In this document: in pieces, positions 19,145 to 27,336 of the stretch
Position numbering within the stretch: the first letter of the stretch is position 1
Layout of the letters: the number at the start of each line of letters is the position of its first letter
Source: Gaiellasilicea sp963791905
Lineage (GTDB): Bacteria > Actinomycetota > Thermoleophilia > Gaiellales > Gaiellaceae
Reading direction: 5' to 3'
Assembly: GCA_963791905.1 (NCBI GenBank)
Contig: CAWBTX010000005.1
Location: 1-64,000, forward strand
Length of the DNA stretch: 64,000 nucleotides
Program-made: the position numbers and the translations under genes
Notes under the pieces: model-generated
Seen by the model: only the letters and a program-made list of their open reading frames with translations
Told to the model about the DNA's origin: nothing
The model's database searches: none

Positions 19145-20207
19145 CGCCGGCTCGAGGCCGCGTACTACGAACAGAACCGCCGGGAGTACGAGCTCACGAA
19201 GCACATCTCGCTCGCACTGCTCGATCCCGTGGCGCTGTTGAAGCTCCGACGGAACGGCGAGTGCTTCGTGGACATCCCCGAGACGGTCTTCGACATGGAT
19301 TATCCGGGCCACTACTTCCGGCGGATCAAGGCCGTCGGGCTGTCGATCCCGTGCACGGTGGGCCCGTACACCACGGTCGCGTGCACCCTCACGCTCGTCA
19401 GCAACCATCTCCGCAAGGACTCGACGCTCCTCGCGGGCAAGTACGAACGTGACACGACGATCGACGATCCACGCTTCAGGGACGAGGTCGGAGCGATCCA
19501 GTCCATCGCAACGAGCGGCGCGCAGAACGACGACGGCTTGTTCGAGCTGAGCTTCCGCGACGAGCGCTACCTGCCATTCGAGGGCGCGGGCGCGATCAGC
19601 TCCTGGCACATCAAGCTCAACAAGGACCTCCCGCAGTTCGACTACGAGACGATCTCGGACGTCATCGCTCCACGTGAGCTACACGGCTCGGGAGGGCGGC
19701 GGAGCTGCTGCGCCTCGAAGGCGGTCGACGAATTCAACAAGAGGCTGAACGACCTGGCGCTGGCCGAGAGCCGCCGCGGGCTGCTCCGTCTTTTCGACCT
19801 CAAGCGCGAATTCCCGGACAAGTGGTATCGCTTTCTCCATCCGGCGAACCCCGCCGACGATCAGGAGATCGTTCTCACAGACCTGGTCGACCGTCTCCCG
19901 TTCTTCGCACACGGCTTCGCCACCAAGAAAGTCCGGCAGATCGAGCTCGTCGCCGAGATCAAGGACGGCGCGACCTACAAGGCGCTGGTCTCGCCCCTCG
20001 GCACCGCCCCGACCGATCTACTGTCGCTCTCCCCCGACCCAACGTACAGTGGGTTGCACCGAGGACTCAAGGATCTCACGGGCAGCGAGGTCGACTTCGG
20101 GAGCTGGACGATCAAGCTGCGGGACGATGCTGCCGGCGGACTTCAAGTCCCTGGCCGACGATGCAGTCGACGAGCTGCTGCTGATCGTGAACTACACGGT
20201 GGCGTGA
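19145..20207 (+). CDS. TcA C-terminal segment (TcB-binding region)
   Basis: About 350 residues with the strongly conserved TcA end: HISLALLDPVALLKLR, then FDMDYPGHYFRRIKAVGLSI, then TLTLVSNHLRKDSTLL. These motifs mark the TcB-binding and pore-proximal region. A short displaced stretch at ~19665-19700 returns to frame. Near 20140 the frame shifts once more so that the real end reads DAVDELLLIVNYTVA and stops at 20205-20207. Without that last shift the frame would run on into the nucleotidyltransferase gene. Confidence 0.7.
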
Positions 20208-20584
20208 TGCTGTCGAACGCAGAGATCGATCGCTTGATCCAGCGCGTCGTCGAGAGCGCACGTCCGGAGAAGGTGATCATCTTCGGCTCGTACGCCAAGG
20301 GCACGGCCACCGCGGCCAGCGATCTGGACATCCTGGTCGTGGTGGATTCCGAGCTCCCGATGTCACTTCGCGCGGCGCACTTGATGCCGCCGCCGTCGCC
20401 GTCGTGGATCTCCGTCGACGTTCACGTCTACACGCCGGAGGAGGTCGAGGAATACGGGAACGAGCCGTTCTCGTTCGTGCACAGCGTTCTCGCGACCGGA
20501 CGAACGGTCTACGACGGCTCAGCGACGCAATGCGCCGGGTTAGGCGAGCGATTGGCTGTGACGGAAGTTCGACCGTCCGATTGA
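20207..20584 (+). CDS. Minimal nucleotidyltransferase (MNT family)
   Basis: The 125-residue product has the signature GSYAKGTATAASDLDILVVV at ~27-46, the GSx10DxD metal-binding motif of DNA-polymerase-beta-like minimal nucleotidyltransferases. A likely third acidic residue is in SVDVHVY. The start ATG overlaps the TcA stop (TGATG), so translation is probably coupled to TcA. MNT proteins often pair with a HEPN toxin as antitoxin, modifying it by AMP transfer. No HEPN gene is seen here, so a stand-alone or toxin-modifying role is possible. The last ~25 residues are of low complexity and may not belong to the fold. Confidence 0.7.
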   Translation: MLSNAEIDRLIQRVVESARPEKVIIFGSYAKGTATAASDLDILVVVDSELPMSLRAAHLMPPPSPSWISVDVHVYTPEEVEEYGNEPFSFVHSVLATGRTVYDGSATQCAGLGERLAVTEVRPSD

Positions 20585-22158
20585 CGGGACGCCGGCCCTT
20601 GGATAGCCCGCTCAGTGAGCTTGGCACTCGACGCAGGGCTCCTCGGTGCACGCGCGACAGTCATGGGACGCGCGCGCGTATAGTCGCGACGGCCTCCGAT
20701 GAGCCTTACACCCGGGTTACGCGCACCAATTTGAGGCATTTTCGTGAGTGGCAGGTATTGCTGATCCATTGCCCAGCAAGCTCCTGGGTCCATAACGAAT
20801 CGAATGCGATCACCTCAGGACGGATGACGTGCTCTTGTACCCGAGCCGCTCCGCGAGCTCACATGGTTGGCGTTGAGTCAAGCCCGCGTCAAGTGACCTG
20901 GCCCCGCCCGCGACCCTCTCGCCTCGTCTGAGCTGCAATCGAACACCCCGCCGCGCCCGAGAGATGACGCCGGGATCCCCCACCCCTCGCTTTCGAGTGA
21001 ATAGGGTAGGAGTCCCACCTGCTGCCGTGCATGTCCTAGGCGATTTTCATAGGCCAATCCGCCGTCTCAGCGAGCTCGCACGGGCGCATTGTTCGGGAGC
21101 CATGACCGGGTCATCGGCTCGATCTCGATGCGCACGGCTGGGGAGGGGAACGCTTGACGGAAAGCGTCGACCCATCTCACTTAGAGATACCCGGCCTCCT
21201 GCAATGAGTTCCCACCCTGAAGGCGAGGAGATGCTGGTGCGATTGGCGCAGCCGTGGTTCGACGCGATCGGGACACGCGCGTCCCAGGACGGACTAGTGG
21301 TTCACAGCTTCCTCGGCTACGACCCGTACACGCAAGTTCATGATGCGTGTGCCGCGCTACCGCGAACCTGGCGGCTCTCACGACACGCGCTGGCACAAGC
21401 GCCAAGTCCACGAGGCGATGCGTGCTGACTTGGTGACATGCTCAGGCTCGCACGCCTAGCGAGTCCTGCTTGAAAACAGGTGACACGACTGGACCGCAGG
21501 ACACGCCGAATCGAGCATGCGTCCGTACTCCCGCGGGCAATGTCGATTCTTGAAGGCCGCTTGGTCGGCCTTCGCCAGGAGGGGACCCCGGCGTACTAGA
21601 GATCCGACGGTGGATCGACTGGGACGCGCACGCTGCGTAGGAACATCGCGATCATGCGGTAGTAGCCGACCAAAAAGAGCAGCTCGAGCAGCTATGACTT
21701 CATCGACCAGCCGTCGTATGAGCTGCTTGTTCGCCTCGGAAACGTCTCTTCTCCTTCGCACCACTGTCGCGATACTAGATGGATGCCGACCTGGCTCCTC
21801 TCCTGCGGCCACATCGCGCCGATGGTCGAGCCAGTCTGGATCGGATCAGTAATCCGTTCGATTTGGTGCGCCGTCCTTGATCTGCCGCTCGGCGCATGGT
21901 TGACCGAAATCCGTCGCCTACCCAACCGGCTGCGCGAACACGACGAACGTCGAGCGTTGCCATTGTCGTCACGCGGCCCCAACCCTGGCTGCTTGCTCGC
22001 GACACCGCCGGCGCCGGCGCCGAACCCGCTCGTTCCTCAGCGGGTAACTTCGGGCCACGGGCGGCTCTGATGCCTCCGATTCTTCAGCTCGTTGTTTCGG
22101 ATGCGGCTTTGGGCTGCTTGTTGTGACAGAGGTTCATGTGGAGCGACATCTCCACGGA
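20585..22158. other. 1.57 kb without an intact gene
   Basis: Only gene debris is seen here. One GTCAAG pair lies at 20875-20893 and a possible carboxymuconolactone-decarboxylase-like scrap at 21596-21690. The 154-codon plus-strand frame at 20964-21428 has no recognisable domain and no good ribosome-binding site. Confidence 0.4.
21596..21690 (-). pseudogene. Possible carboxymuconolactone decarboxylase-like remnant
   Basis: About 31 codons read LLELLFLVGYYRMIAMFLRS then VRVPVDPPSDL and stop at 21596-21598. The pattern ELLxLVGYYxMxAxxL resembles the C-terminal helix of carboxymuconolactone decarboxylase / AhpD-like proteins. A TAG lies directly upstream in frame and no further homology is visible, so only a scrap is left. 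Confidence 0.3.
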
Positions 22159-22386
22159 TCAGTATCGTAGGGAATATGCCTCTTTAGTTACCGCGGCGCA
22201 AGCTTTGCAAGAGCAACTGAGCAAGCCCTCACTACAGCACTGTCCAAAGTCGCAGATGCAGTCTGTTCCACATTTCCACCCTGCTGGACTTATTGCATCA
22301 CGTCGAGTAGGGCCTTTTGTTTCCACGGCGTACTGCATCTTCGATTTGTACACTGCCGCATCCGCTGTGAAGCCCGGTACACTCAT
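22159..22386 (-). CDS. Cysteine-rich small peptide, PGFTAD type (copy 2)
   Basis: 75 residues. It begins MSVPGFTADAAVYKSK and carries a C-terminal cysteine block: C-x3-C-x-C-x4-CC-x6-C-x-C-x2-C, with GQCC and CSCKACAA. The other copy, 22 bp upstream, shares the N-terminus, the block and the spacing. Eight cysteines with C-x-C pairs suggest metal binding or a modified peptide. The start ATG has TAGGAGA upstream. It is the last gene of a minus-strand group with a PatG-C-like protein. Short proteins with a PGFTA(D/E)xS/A N-terminus recur in bacteria, but no function is known to me. A RiPP precursor role is a hypothesis. Confidence 0.7.
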   Translation of the reverse strand: MSVPGFTADAAVYKSKMQYAVETKGPTRRDAISPAGWKCGTDCICDFGQCCSEGLLSCSCKACAAVTKEAYSLRY

Positions 22387-22408
22387 GATCGTCTCCTAAT
22401 TCCTTGCT

Positions 22409-22642
22409 CTAGCCTCTGAGAAACTCAGCCATCGTCGATCGCTCATCGGCGGCGCATGCTTTGCACCCGCATGTGATTATCCCTTTTTCGCAGCACTGAC
22501 CGGGACAATCGCATGAACCACAACTGGAGAGAAGGCTGGGCGCGATCATCCTTTGTCCTATCGGTTCTCCGGGCCAGCGCCTGGTGTATCGGCTAAGAGT
22601 TTGGTAGAGCGACACGTCTGCCGTGAAGCCGGGCATCGTCAT
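22409..22642 (-). CDS. Cysteine-rich small peptide, PGFTAD type (copy 1)
   Basis: 77 residues, starting MTMPGFTADVSLYQTLSRYT at ATG 22642 (AAGGAG ribosome-binding site). The frame is open further upstream, but the start is fixed by that site and by the match to the neighbouring copy. The C-terminal block has eight cysteines: C-x2-C-x-C-x3-CC-x6-C-x-C-x2-C (CGSCDCPGQCC ... CGCKACAADE). Conserved N-terminus, variable middle and conserved cysteine tail look like leader plus core, or like a small metal-binding protein. It sits between the CGGC-motif gene (47 bp upstream) and copy 2. Confidence 0.7.
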   Translation of the reverse strand: MTMPGFTADVSLYQTLSRYTRRWPGEPIGQRMIAPSLLSSCGSCDCPGQCCEKGIITCGCKACAADERSTMAEFLRG

Positions 22643-22688
22643 CTTTCTACTCCTTGGTTCGGGGATGTGGTGAGATCTGGCGAACGCG

Positions 22689-22874
22689 CTATTTCCTTCT
22701 AGTGAAAATGACTCGGCTGTTGAGCCGCGCTGCGCGTTCGGCGCAGCCACCGCAGGGTTTGATCCCGATCGCCGATGTCGCGCGCTTGATCACATCACCC
22801 AGCCCGACTGGCTCGTCGGAGACAAAGACCGGCAGGCGCACGGTGCGCGGTTGGCGCGTGGCGGTGTCTTTCAT
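22689..22874 (-). CDS. Small basic protein with GIKPCGGC motif
   Basis: 61 residues from ATG 22874 (a TTG at 22895 is an alternative start; neither has a clear ribosome-binding site). After a variable N-terminus comes GLGDVIKRATSAIGIKPCGG, then C-x2-R-x3-LN. The C-G-G-C pair followed by R and LN is a compact motif seen in other short bacterial proteins of unknown role. It could hold a metal or a disulfide. Position between the PatG-C-like gene and the two cysteine-rich peptides, on the same strand, argues for one operon. Confidence 0.6.
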   Translation of the reverse strand: MKDTATRQPRTVRLPVFVSDEPVGLGDVIKRATSAIGIKPCGGCAERAARLNSRVIFTRRK

Positions 22875-22924
22875 GGTGTCGGGCCGTGGTTTCAACGCGG
22901 GGTGCTCTGGTGTCTGCCTGTGGT

Positions 22925-23871
22925 CTAGCGGTCGTAGTAGGGGCCTAGCTTGGTTACCAAGAACGGAAACTCCTCAGTGACGTCAACACGGACGAACTGC
23001 TTTTCGACCACGTCGGTCTCACGATGGCGGTAGGAGAAGATGACATCGACGATCGAGCGCGAGCCGGTGAGACGGGACAGCAGCACCTCGACGCCGGTAA
23101 ACGACGAATTGCGTTGAAATTGCTCTGTCGCCGCGGCATAGATGCGCGGATAGCGCACGGTCAGGTAGTTCAACGCGCGGTGCTCATCGATCGCGCCGGC
23201 GTTGTCGGCCATCTGGATGAGGTTGTCGAACAATCCGCCGGCCGCCGCCCTGAACTTGCCGAGATCCTTCGCGGGAACGGACTCAGGTTTGGGAATCGCC
23301 TCGATCAGCGAGTCGCGGTCAAAGGAATACAGCTGATCGAAGACAACCACGGGAACCGCGAGCCCATTGCACATCTCGGGTGGCGCAATTTGACTCCGCA
23401 CGCCGATCACGACATCGAGATCGTCACGGCGAGGCTCCTCGCGATATGCGTCAATGAGTAGGTCGAGATCAGCCGTATCGCGCGGCACCAGAACGTAGGT
23501 CTCAAGCCCCTCAATGACAAGTACCCAGCACAGATTGCGTGCCAGGTACCGATTCTGGCGCTCGGAGATCGCCGCCTTCAGCGCCTGACGGTCAGTCAAG
23601 CCCGCGTTGCCGGGGCTACCGAGAGCCTGCGCGAACTCCTTCTCGATCGATAAGCTCGGAAACCGGGGCTCGATCTGCCCGAGTGCGTACACGAACGTGG
23701 GAACCGGACCCCGAACCGGGGTAGGCGCTGCGACCGGCACGTCAACGACAAGTGCGTCGGATGGCGCCAGCGCGGCCTCCGCAGGACCCGCCAGGAGCTC
23801 AGCGACCGGCTCGATGACCTGTTCTGAGGCTTCGCGCTGTCGAGTCCGTCGAAGGTGTAGGTAGCGGTCAT
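22925..23871 (-). CDS. PatG C-terminal-domain-like protein (one frameshift)
   Basis: About 315 residues. The start is ATG 23871 (MTATYTFDGLDSAK, GAGGGAGAG upstream). One base appears missing near 23831, after which the frame runs to 22925. The core begins PTFVYALGQIEPRFPSLSIE and continues with RYLARNLCWVLVIEGLETYV, a LVPRD box, an ALNYLTVRYPRIYA segment and a C-terminal VDVIFSYRHRETDVVEKQFV. These match the domain at the C-terminus of cyanobactin maturation protease PatG. The subtilisin domain of PatG is absent, so this is a stand-alone version. It is the first clear gene of an operon with three small cysteine-containing proteins. A role in maturing or binding those peptides is an inference. 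Confidence 0.65.
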
Positions 23872-24068
23872 GATGCTCTCCCTCGAGTGCGGTTGATCGC
23901 GTGTTGGGGTACAGACTGGAAACCAGGGCGAAACTCATCGCCCTTGGACTGGTGGAGTCCGGCCGCCCCGAATGCGGCCCCAGGACTTGGCCACGGCCAA
24001 GACGGTGGAAGGTCAGCGTAATCGGCGACCGCGGCGGGTGAGAGGAAGAGCGTGGCACGCCGATCCAC
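23868..24068 (-). CDS. Short frame coupled to the PatG-C-like gene, uncertain
   Basis: 66 codons from GTG 24068. The stop overlaps the PatG-C-like start (ATGA), the usual sign of translational coupling. The product has proline- and tryptophan-rich sequence (LPPSWPWPSPG) and no recognised domain. No ribosome-binding site is evident, and GC at third positions is only moderate, so it could be a chance frame. Confidence 0.25.
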   Translation of the reverse strand: MDRRATLFLSPAAVADYADLPPSWPWPSPGAAFGAAGLHQSKGDEFRPGFQSVPQHAINRTRGRAS

Positions 24069-24106
24069 AGGTCTTGCCTATTCGTCGTCGCTCCCGGATT
24101 TGCGCA

Positions 24107-24129
24107 CTGCAAGGGGGTCGTGGGTTCGC
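24107..24129 (+). other. tRNA T-arm-like fragment
   Basis: CTGCAAGGGGGTCGTGGGTT followed by CG resembles the variable loop and T-arm start of a tRNA, but the T-stem is not closed (CGAACG follows). It may be a scar of another integration, or chance. It lies in a 400-bp gene-free gap (24069-24470) that otherwise shows nothing. Confidence 0.25.
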
Positions 24130-24470
24130 GAACGTCCGCAGAAGACTGTGACTGACTGCAACGCGCTAGCCACCAGGCTTGCCCTGTTCATGCGGCCATG
24201 CCCCGTTCTTGGAACCCACGCTTCAATCAACGAAGAGCTCGCACAGGCAGGCTCTTGTTTGCAGAAGGTGATCCGTCGCACCCGCCCGGAAGAACGTTTT
24301 GAAGCGCGACGAAGCAGCCGTACCTCTCGCGGCTTACGCCGTCTCGAACCGACGATTAAACGGGGCTGCCATGGGTAATGCGGGAGTGTGGTCACCGCCT
24401 CATCAGAGTGCCAGTTGTGCAAGGGCCGAGGAAGAGGCGGGGCGCCTCAACTCCTACCGGGGAGGACAAC

Positions 24471-26495
24471 ATGGTTTCCCATGCGCGCACTTCATTGATC
24501 GCAGCTGGGGTTCTGCTCATGTCGTTGCTGCCAGCCGGTGCCGTCTCGGCCGGCCAGGCGGCCCCAGTCACAGGCCAGTTGGCGCACCTCAAGGCGGCGC
24601 CGGCTGGCCAGGCGTATCTCGACTCGGCCCAGCCGGTCGCACTGCGCGTCAAGGATCTGCTCAGCCGCATGACGCTGGAGGAGAAGGTCGGCCAGATGAC
24701 GCAGGCCGAGCGCGGTGCCGTAGCCGGCGACCCAAGCCAGATCGCCACGCTCGGGCTGGGTTCGGTGCTGTCCGGCGGTGGCTCGACGCCGACGCCCAAC
24801 ACGCCCGCCGCCTGGGTCGCCATGGTCAACGAGTTCCAGAGCCAGGCGCTCAACACACGCCTTGGGATCCCCATCATCTATGGCATCGACGCCGTCCACG
24901 GTCACGGGAACGTCTACGGCGCTACGGTCTTCCCGCACAACATCGGCCTCGGAGCTACCCGCGACCCAGCCCTCGTGAGGAAGGTCGGGGAGGCCACGGC
25001 GGAGGAGGTCCGCGCGACCGGAATCCCGTGGAGCTTCGGGCCGTGCGTTTGTGTCGCGCGTGACGAGCGATGGGGCCGAACGTACGAGAGCTTCGGCGAG
25101 GACCCGAGGCTGGTCTCCCAGATGGAGACGATCATCGACGGGCTGCAAGGTCACGGGCGGGCGCCGATCTCAGGCGACCATGTCTTGGCAACCGCGAAGC
25201 ACTATGCGGGTGACGGCGACACCGTGTACGACTCCGCGGCCGCCGCCGCCAATGTCGGCCTGCCGTGGTTCCTGCAGCGTTACACGATCGACCAGGGCAT
25301 CACGGTGACCAGTCGGGACGAGTTCGCGAAGATCGATCTGGCGCCCTACACAACAGCGATCAGGCGGCACGGCGTGCGAAGCGTCATGCCGTCGTTCTCC
25401 AGTGTCGACTGGATCGAAGACGGGGTGGGCGACCCGATCAAGATGCACGCGCACCAGGAGCTGATCACCGACGTGCTCAAGGGTCAGTACCACTTCAAAG
25501 GTTTCGTCATCTCGGACTGGGAGGGGATTCACCAGATTCCTGACCCCGCCAACCCCGGAGTTGGTGGCCTGACCCCGTACAAGGTGCGAGTCGGAGTGAA
25601 CGCCGGCACCGACATGTTCATGGAGCCCTTCAGCGCCCAGCAATTCGAGCAGCTGCTGCTCGCTGAGGTCAACGCCGGACGGGTCAGCCAGGCACGTATC
25701 GATGACGCCGTCAGCCGCATCCTCGAGGCGAAGTTCGAACTCGGCCTCTTCGAGCACCCGTTCGCCTCGGCGGACAACATCGACCAGGTGGGCAGCGCGG
25801 CGCACCGTGCGATCGCACGGCAAGCAGTGGCGGAATCCCAGGTGCTGCTGAAGAACAGCGGCAACGCCCTGCCGCTTTCTCCGAACGCGAACATCTACGT
25901 CGCTGGCCGCAACGCCGACAACATCGGCAACCAGGCCGGCGGCTGGACGATCCAGTGGCAGGGTGCCTCCGGCGACATCATTCCCGGCACCACCATCCTC
26001 GAAGGCATCAAGGAGGTCGCGCCGCAGGCCACCGTCACCTACAGCATCGATGCATCGGCTCCGATGACCGCCGCGGATGTGGGTGTCATCGTGGTCGGTG
26101 AGACGCCATATGCCGAGGGCTTCGGGGACGTCGGCGGGCCGGAGTGCGGCTTCTGCACCCCAGTGCAGCTGGAGGAGAAGTCCCTGTCCTTGCAGCCCGG
26201 CGACAAGGCAGTCATCGACAAGGTGTGCAATGCGATCGAGACCTGCGTCGTGCTGGTGGTATCCGGTCGCCCACAGGTGCTCACCGACCAGCTCAGCAAG
26301 ATGGACGCACTGGTTGCCTCGTGGCTGCCGGGCAGCGAAGGTGCCGGGGTCGCGGATGTGTTCTTCGGTAAACGGCCCTTCACGGGCAAGCTGCCGATGA
26401 CGTGGCCGCGCACCGAAGCGCAGGTGCCGATCAACATCGGCGATTCGGACTACGACCCCCTGTTCCCATACGGATGGGGCTTGAGCACGGACTAG
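24471..26495 (+). CDS. Secreted beta-glucosidase, glycoside hydrolase family 3
   Basis: 674 residues starting at ATG 24471 behind GGGGAGGA. A Sec signal peptide covers the first ~28 residues (SLIAAGVLLMSLLPAGAVSA). The GH3 N-terminal barrel follows (MTLEEKVGQMTQAERG ... GIPIIYGIDAVHGHGNVYGA), with the nucleophile D349 in VISDWEGIHQI. The GH3 C-terminal domain includes LLKNSGNALPLSPN and ends FPYGWGLSTD. It hydrolyses terminal beta-D-glucosyl units of cellobiose-like or plant glucosides outside the cell. The frame is undisturbed, unlike the toxin genes. It stands alone, with a long hairpin terminator behind it. Confidence 0.9.
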   Translation: MVSHARTSLIAAGVLLMSLLPAGAVSAGQAAPVTGQLAHLKAAPAGQAYLDSAQPVALRVKDLLSRMTLEEKVGQMTQAERGAVAGDPSQIATLGLGSVLSGGGSTPTPNTPAAWVAMVNEFQSQALNTRLGIPIIYGIDAVHGHGNVYGATVFPHNIGLGATRDPALVRKVGEATAEEVRATGIPWSFGPCVCVARDERWGRTYESFGEDPRLVSQMETIIDGLQGHGRAPISGDHVLATAKHYAGDGDTVYDSAAAAANVGLPWFLQRYTIDQGITVTSRDEFAKIDLAPYTTAIRRHGVRSVMPSFSSVDWIEDGVGDPIKMHAHQELITDVLKGQYHFKGFVISDWEGIHQIPDPANPGVGGLTPYKVRVGVNAGTDMFMEPFSAQQFEQLLLAEVNAGRVSQARIDDAVSRILEAKFELGLFEHPFASADNIDQVGSAAHRAIARQAVAESQVLLKNSGNALPLSPNANIYVAGRNADNIGNQAGGWTIQWQGASGDIIPGTTILEGIKEVAPQATVTYSIDASAPMTAADVGVIVVGETPYAEGFGDVGGPECGFCTPVQLEEKSLSLQPGDKAVIDKVCNAIETCVVLVVSGRPQVLTDQLSKMDALVASWLPGSEGAGVADVFFGKRPFTGKLPMTWPRTEAQVPINIGDSDYDPLFPYGWGLSTD

Positions 26496-26541
26496 CTGTA
26501 GGTGCCAGACACGTCGTTGACCGTCCAATGAGGCGGCGAGG

Positions 26542-27075
26542 TCAAAGAGCCCTCCTCGGGTGCGGCTTGTTCGGAGTCGCACCCAGAGGAGGGCTCAATG
26601 ATCGCGAGCCGAACGCCTTGCGCGGGACGCTGCCAACGACCCGCCCGTCACGGACGCTAGAGCTCGGGGCGCCGGCCGACAAGATGGCCGAAAGGGACAT
26701 GACGAATCGGGGCGAGGCCGACGATGCCTGACACATCACCCGGGAGCCCAGCTCGCGATTGACCGGAGCGTCGTCGCGGCGGTCAGCGGGGCAGCTTCCA
26801 GGCCTGGCGAGGGCGGCGGCCGCGAGCTGCGCCTCGCTGAGCGTCAGGTTCTCGCGCTCGATCGTGAGCCGGCTGAGCCACCGGCACGCGGCCCGCTCGA
26901 ACTTCTCGTCGCCCGCTTCGGCGTAGAGGATGACGAGCTCGAGCGCGTCCTCGAGCGTGAGGTGCCGCATCTCGCGGGCGGTGAGCTCGGCGAGCAGGAC
27001 GGACCGCGCGTCGATCGCGCGCCTGAATCTCACGGGGGCGATGGCTGGGCCGTCATACCGAACAGATGTTCCCAT
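26542..27075 (-). CDS. Conserved hypothetical helical protein
   Basis: The recognisable part (residues ~10-90 from the start MGTSVRYDGPAIAP at 27075) is a helical domain: RFRRAIDARSVLLAELTARE, then LTLEDALELVILYAEAGD and KFERAACRWLSRLTIER. Short proteins of this pattern are common in soil actinobacteria and have no known function. The frame runs on through the GH3 terminator hairpin to 26542, so the C-terminal half is probably not real and a frameshift near 26790 is likely. It is divergent from the zinc-ribbon gene at 27140. Confidence 0.4.
   Translation of the reverse strand: MGTSVRYDGPAIAPVRFRRAIDARSVLLAELTAREMRHLTLEDALELVILYAEAGDEKFERAACRWLSRLTIERENLTLSEAQLAAAALARPGSCPADRRDDAPVNRELGSRVMCQASSASPRFVMSLSAILSAGAPSSSVRDGRVVGSVPRKAFGSRSLSPPLGATPNKPHPRRAL
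26547..26596 (+). terminator. Long hairpin behind the beta-glucosidase gene
   Basis: GAGCCCTCCTCGGGTGC (26547-26563) pairs with GCACCC-a-GAGGAGGGCTC (26579-26596): 17 base pairs with one bulged A and a 15-nt loop. It lies 51 bp behind the GH3 stop. There is no strong T-run, as is usual in high-GC bacteria. Confidence 0.6.
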
Positions 27076-27139
27076 GTCCGGTGCAGCGACGGCAATCGAC
27101 CGCGCCCGCAAAAACGGCTCTGCGGAATACTCCTGAGCC

Positions 27140-27322
27140 ATGGGGACGCAGGTCGTGAACGAACAGCGCAAATGCCCGATGTGCGGTAGCGAGACATGGA
27201 TCCTTCTCGACGGCCGCTCGCTGCTCCGGGCGCTTGAGGGTGGACTGGAGGCGCTGGCCTACTCCTGCGAGCAGTGTGGCTTCATCCGCTGGCATCGAGC
27301 GGACAAGGCCGAGCAGTCGTAA
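27140..27322 (+). CDS. Small zinc-ribbon protein
   Basis: 60 residues with two knuckles, CPMCGS and CEQCGF, 34 residues apart, which would bind one zinc. Short actinobacterial proteins like this are usually of unknown role. The start ATG 27140 gives a compact protein. It is followed after 14 bp by another cysteine-pair protein on the same strand. Confidence 0.6.
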   Translation: MGTQVVNEQRKCPMCGSETWILLDGRSLLRALEGGLEALAYSCEQCGFIRWHRADKAEQS

Positions 27323-27336
27323 CGAATCGCCGCCGC

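Larger units (their letters stand above)
10737..20207 (+). pseudogene. TcA-like pore-forming toxin subunit, frame broken about 20 times
   Basis: Coherent TcA-type coding runs for ~3150 codons from ATG 10737 (GAAGGAGG upstream) to TGA 20205-20207, but it shifts frame near 12.21, 12.73, 15.60, 16.13, 16.63, 16.73, 16.85, 17.13, 17.29, 17.34, 17.48, 17.62, 17.97, 18.15, 18.23, 18.27, 18.32, 18.53, 18.76, 18.87, 19.14, 19.67 and 20.14 kb. Order of parts: two carboxypeptidase-regulatory-like domains, alpha-helical N-terminus, VRP1 region (CECRHCRSVYSPAAY near 12.87 kb), neuraminidase-like region (15.7-16.7 kb), and the pore and TcB-binding end (18.9-20.2 kb). TcA subunits form the bell-shaped pentameric injection channel. 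Each segment is free of internal stops and all are in family order. This favours recent indels or sequencing error over long decay. Confidence 0.85.

Noticed and set aside
21456..21812. Possible SnoaL-like protein (VSEANKQLIRRLVDEV start)
   Set aside because: Only the first 16 residues resemble the family. The rest does not, and another frame gives a different remnant.
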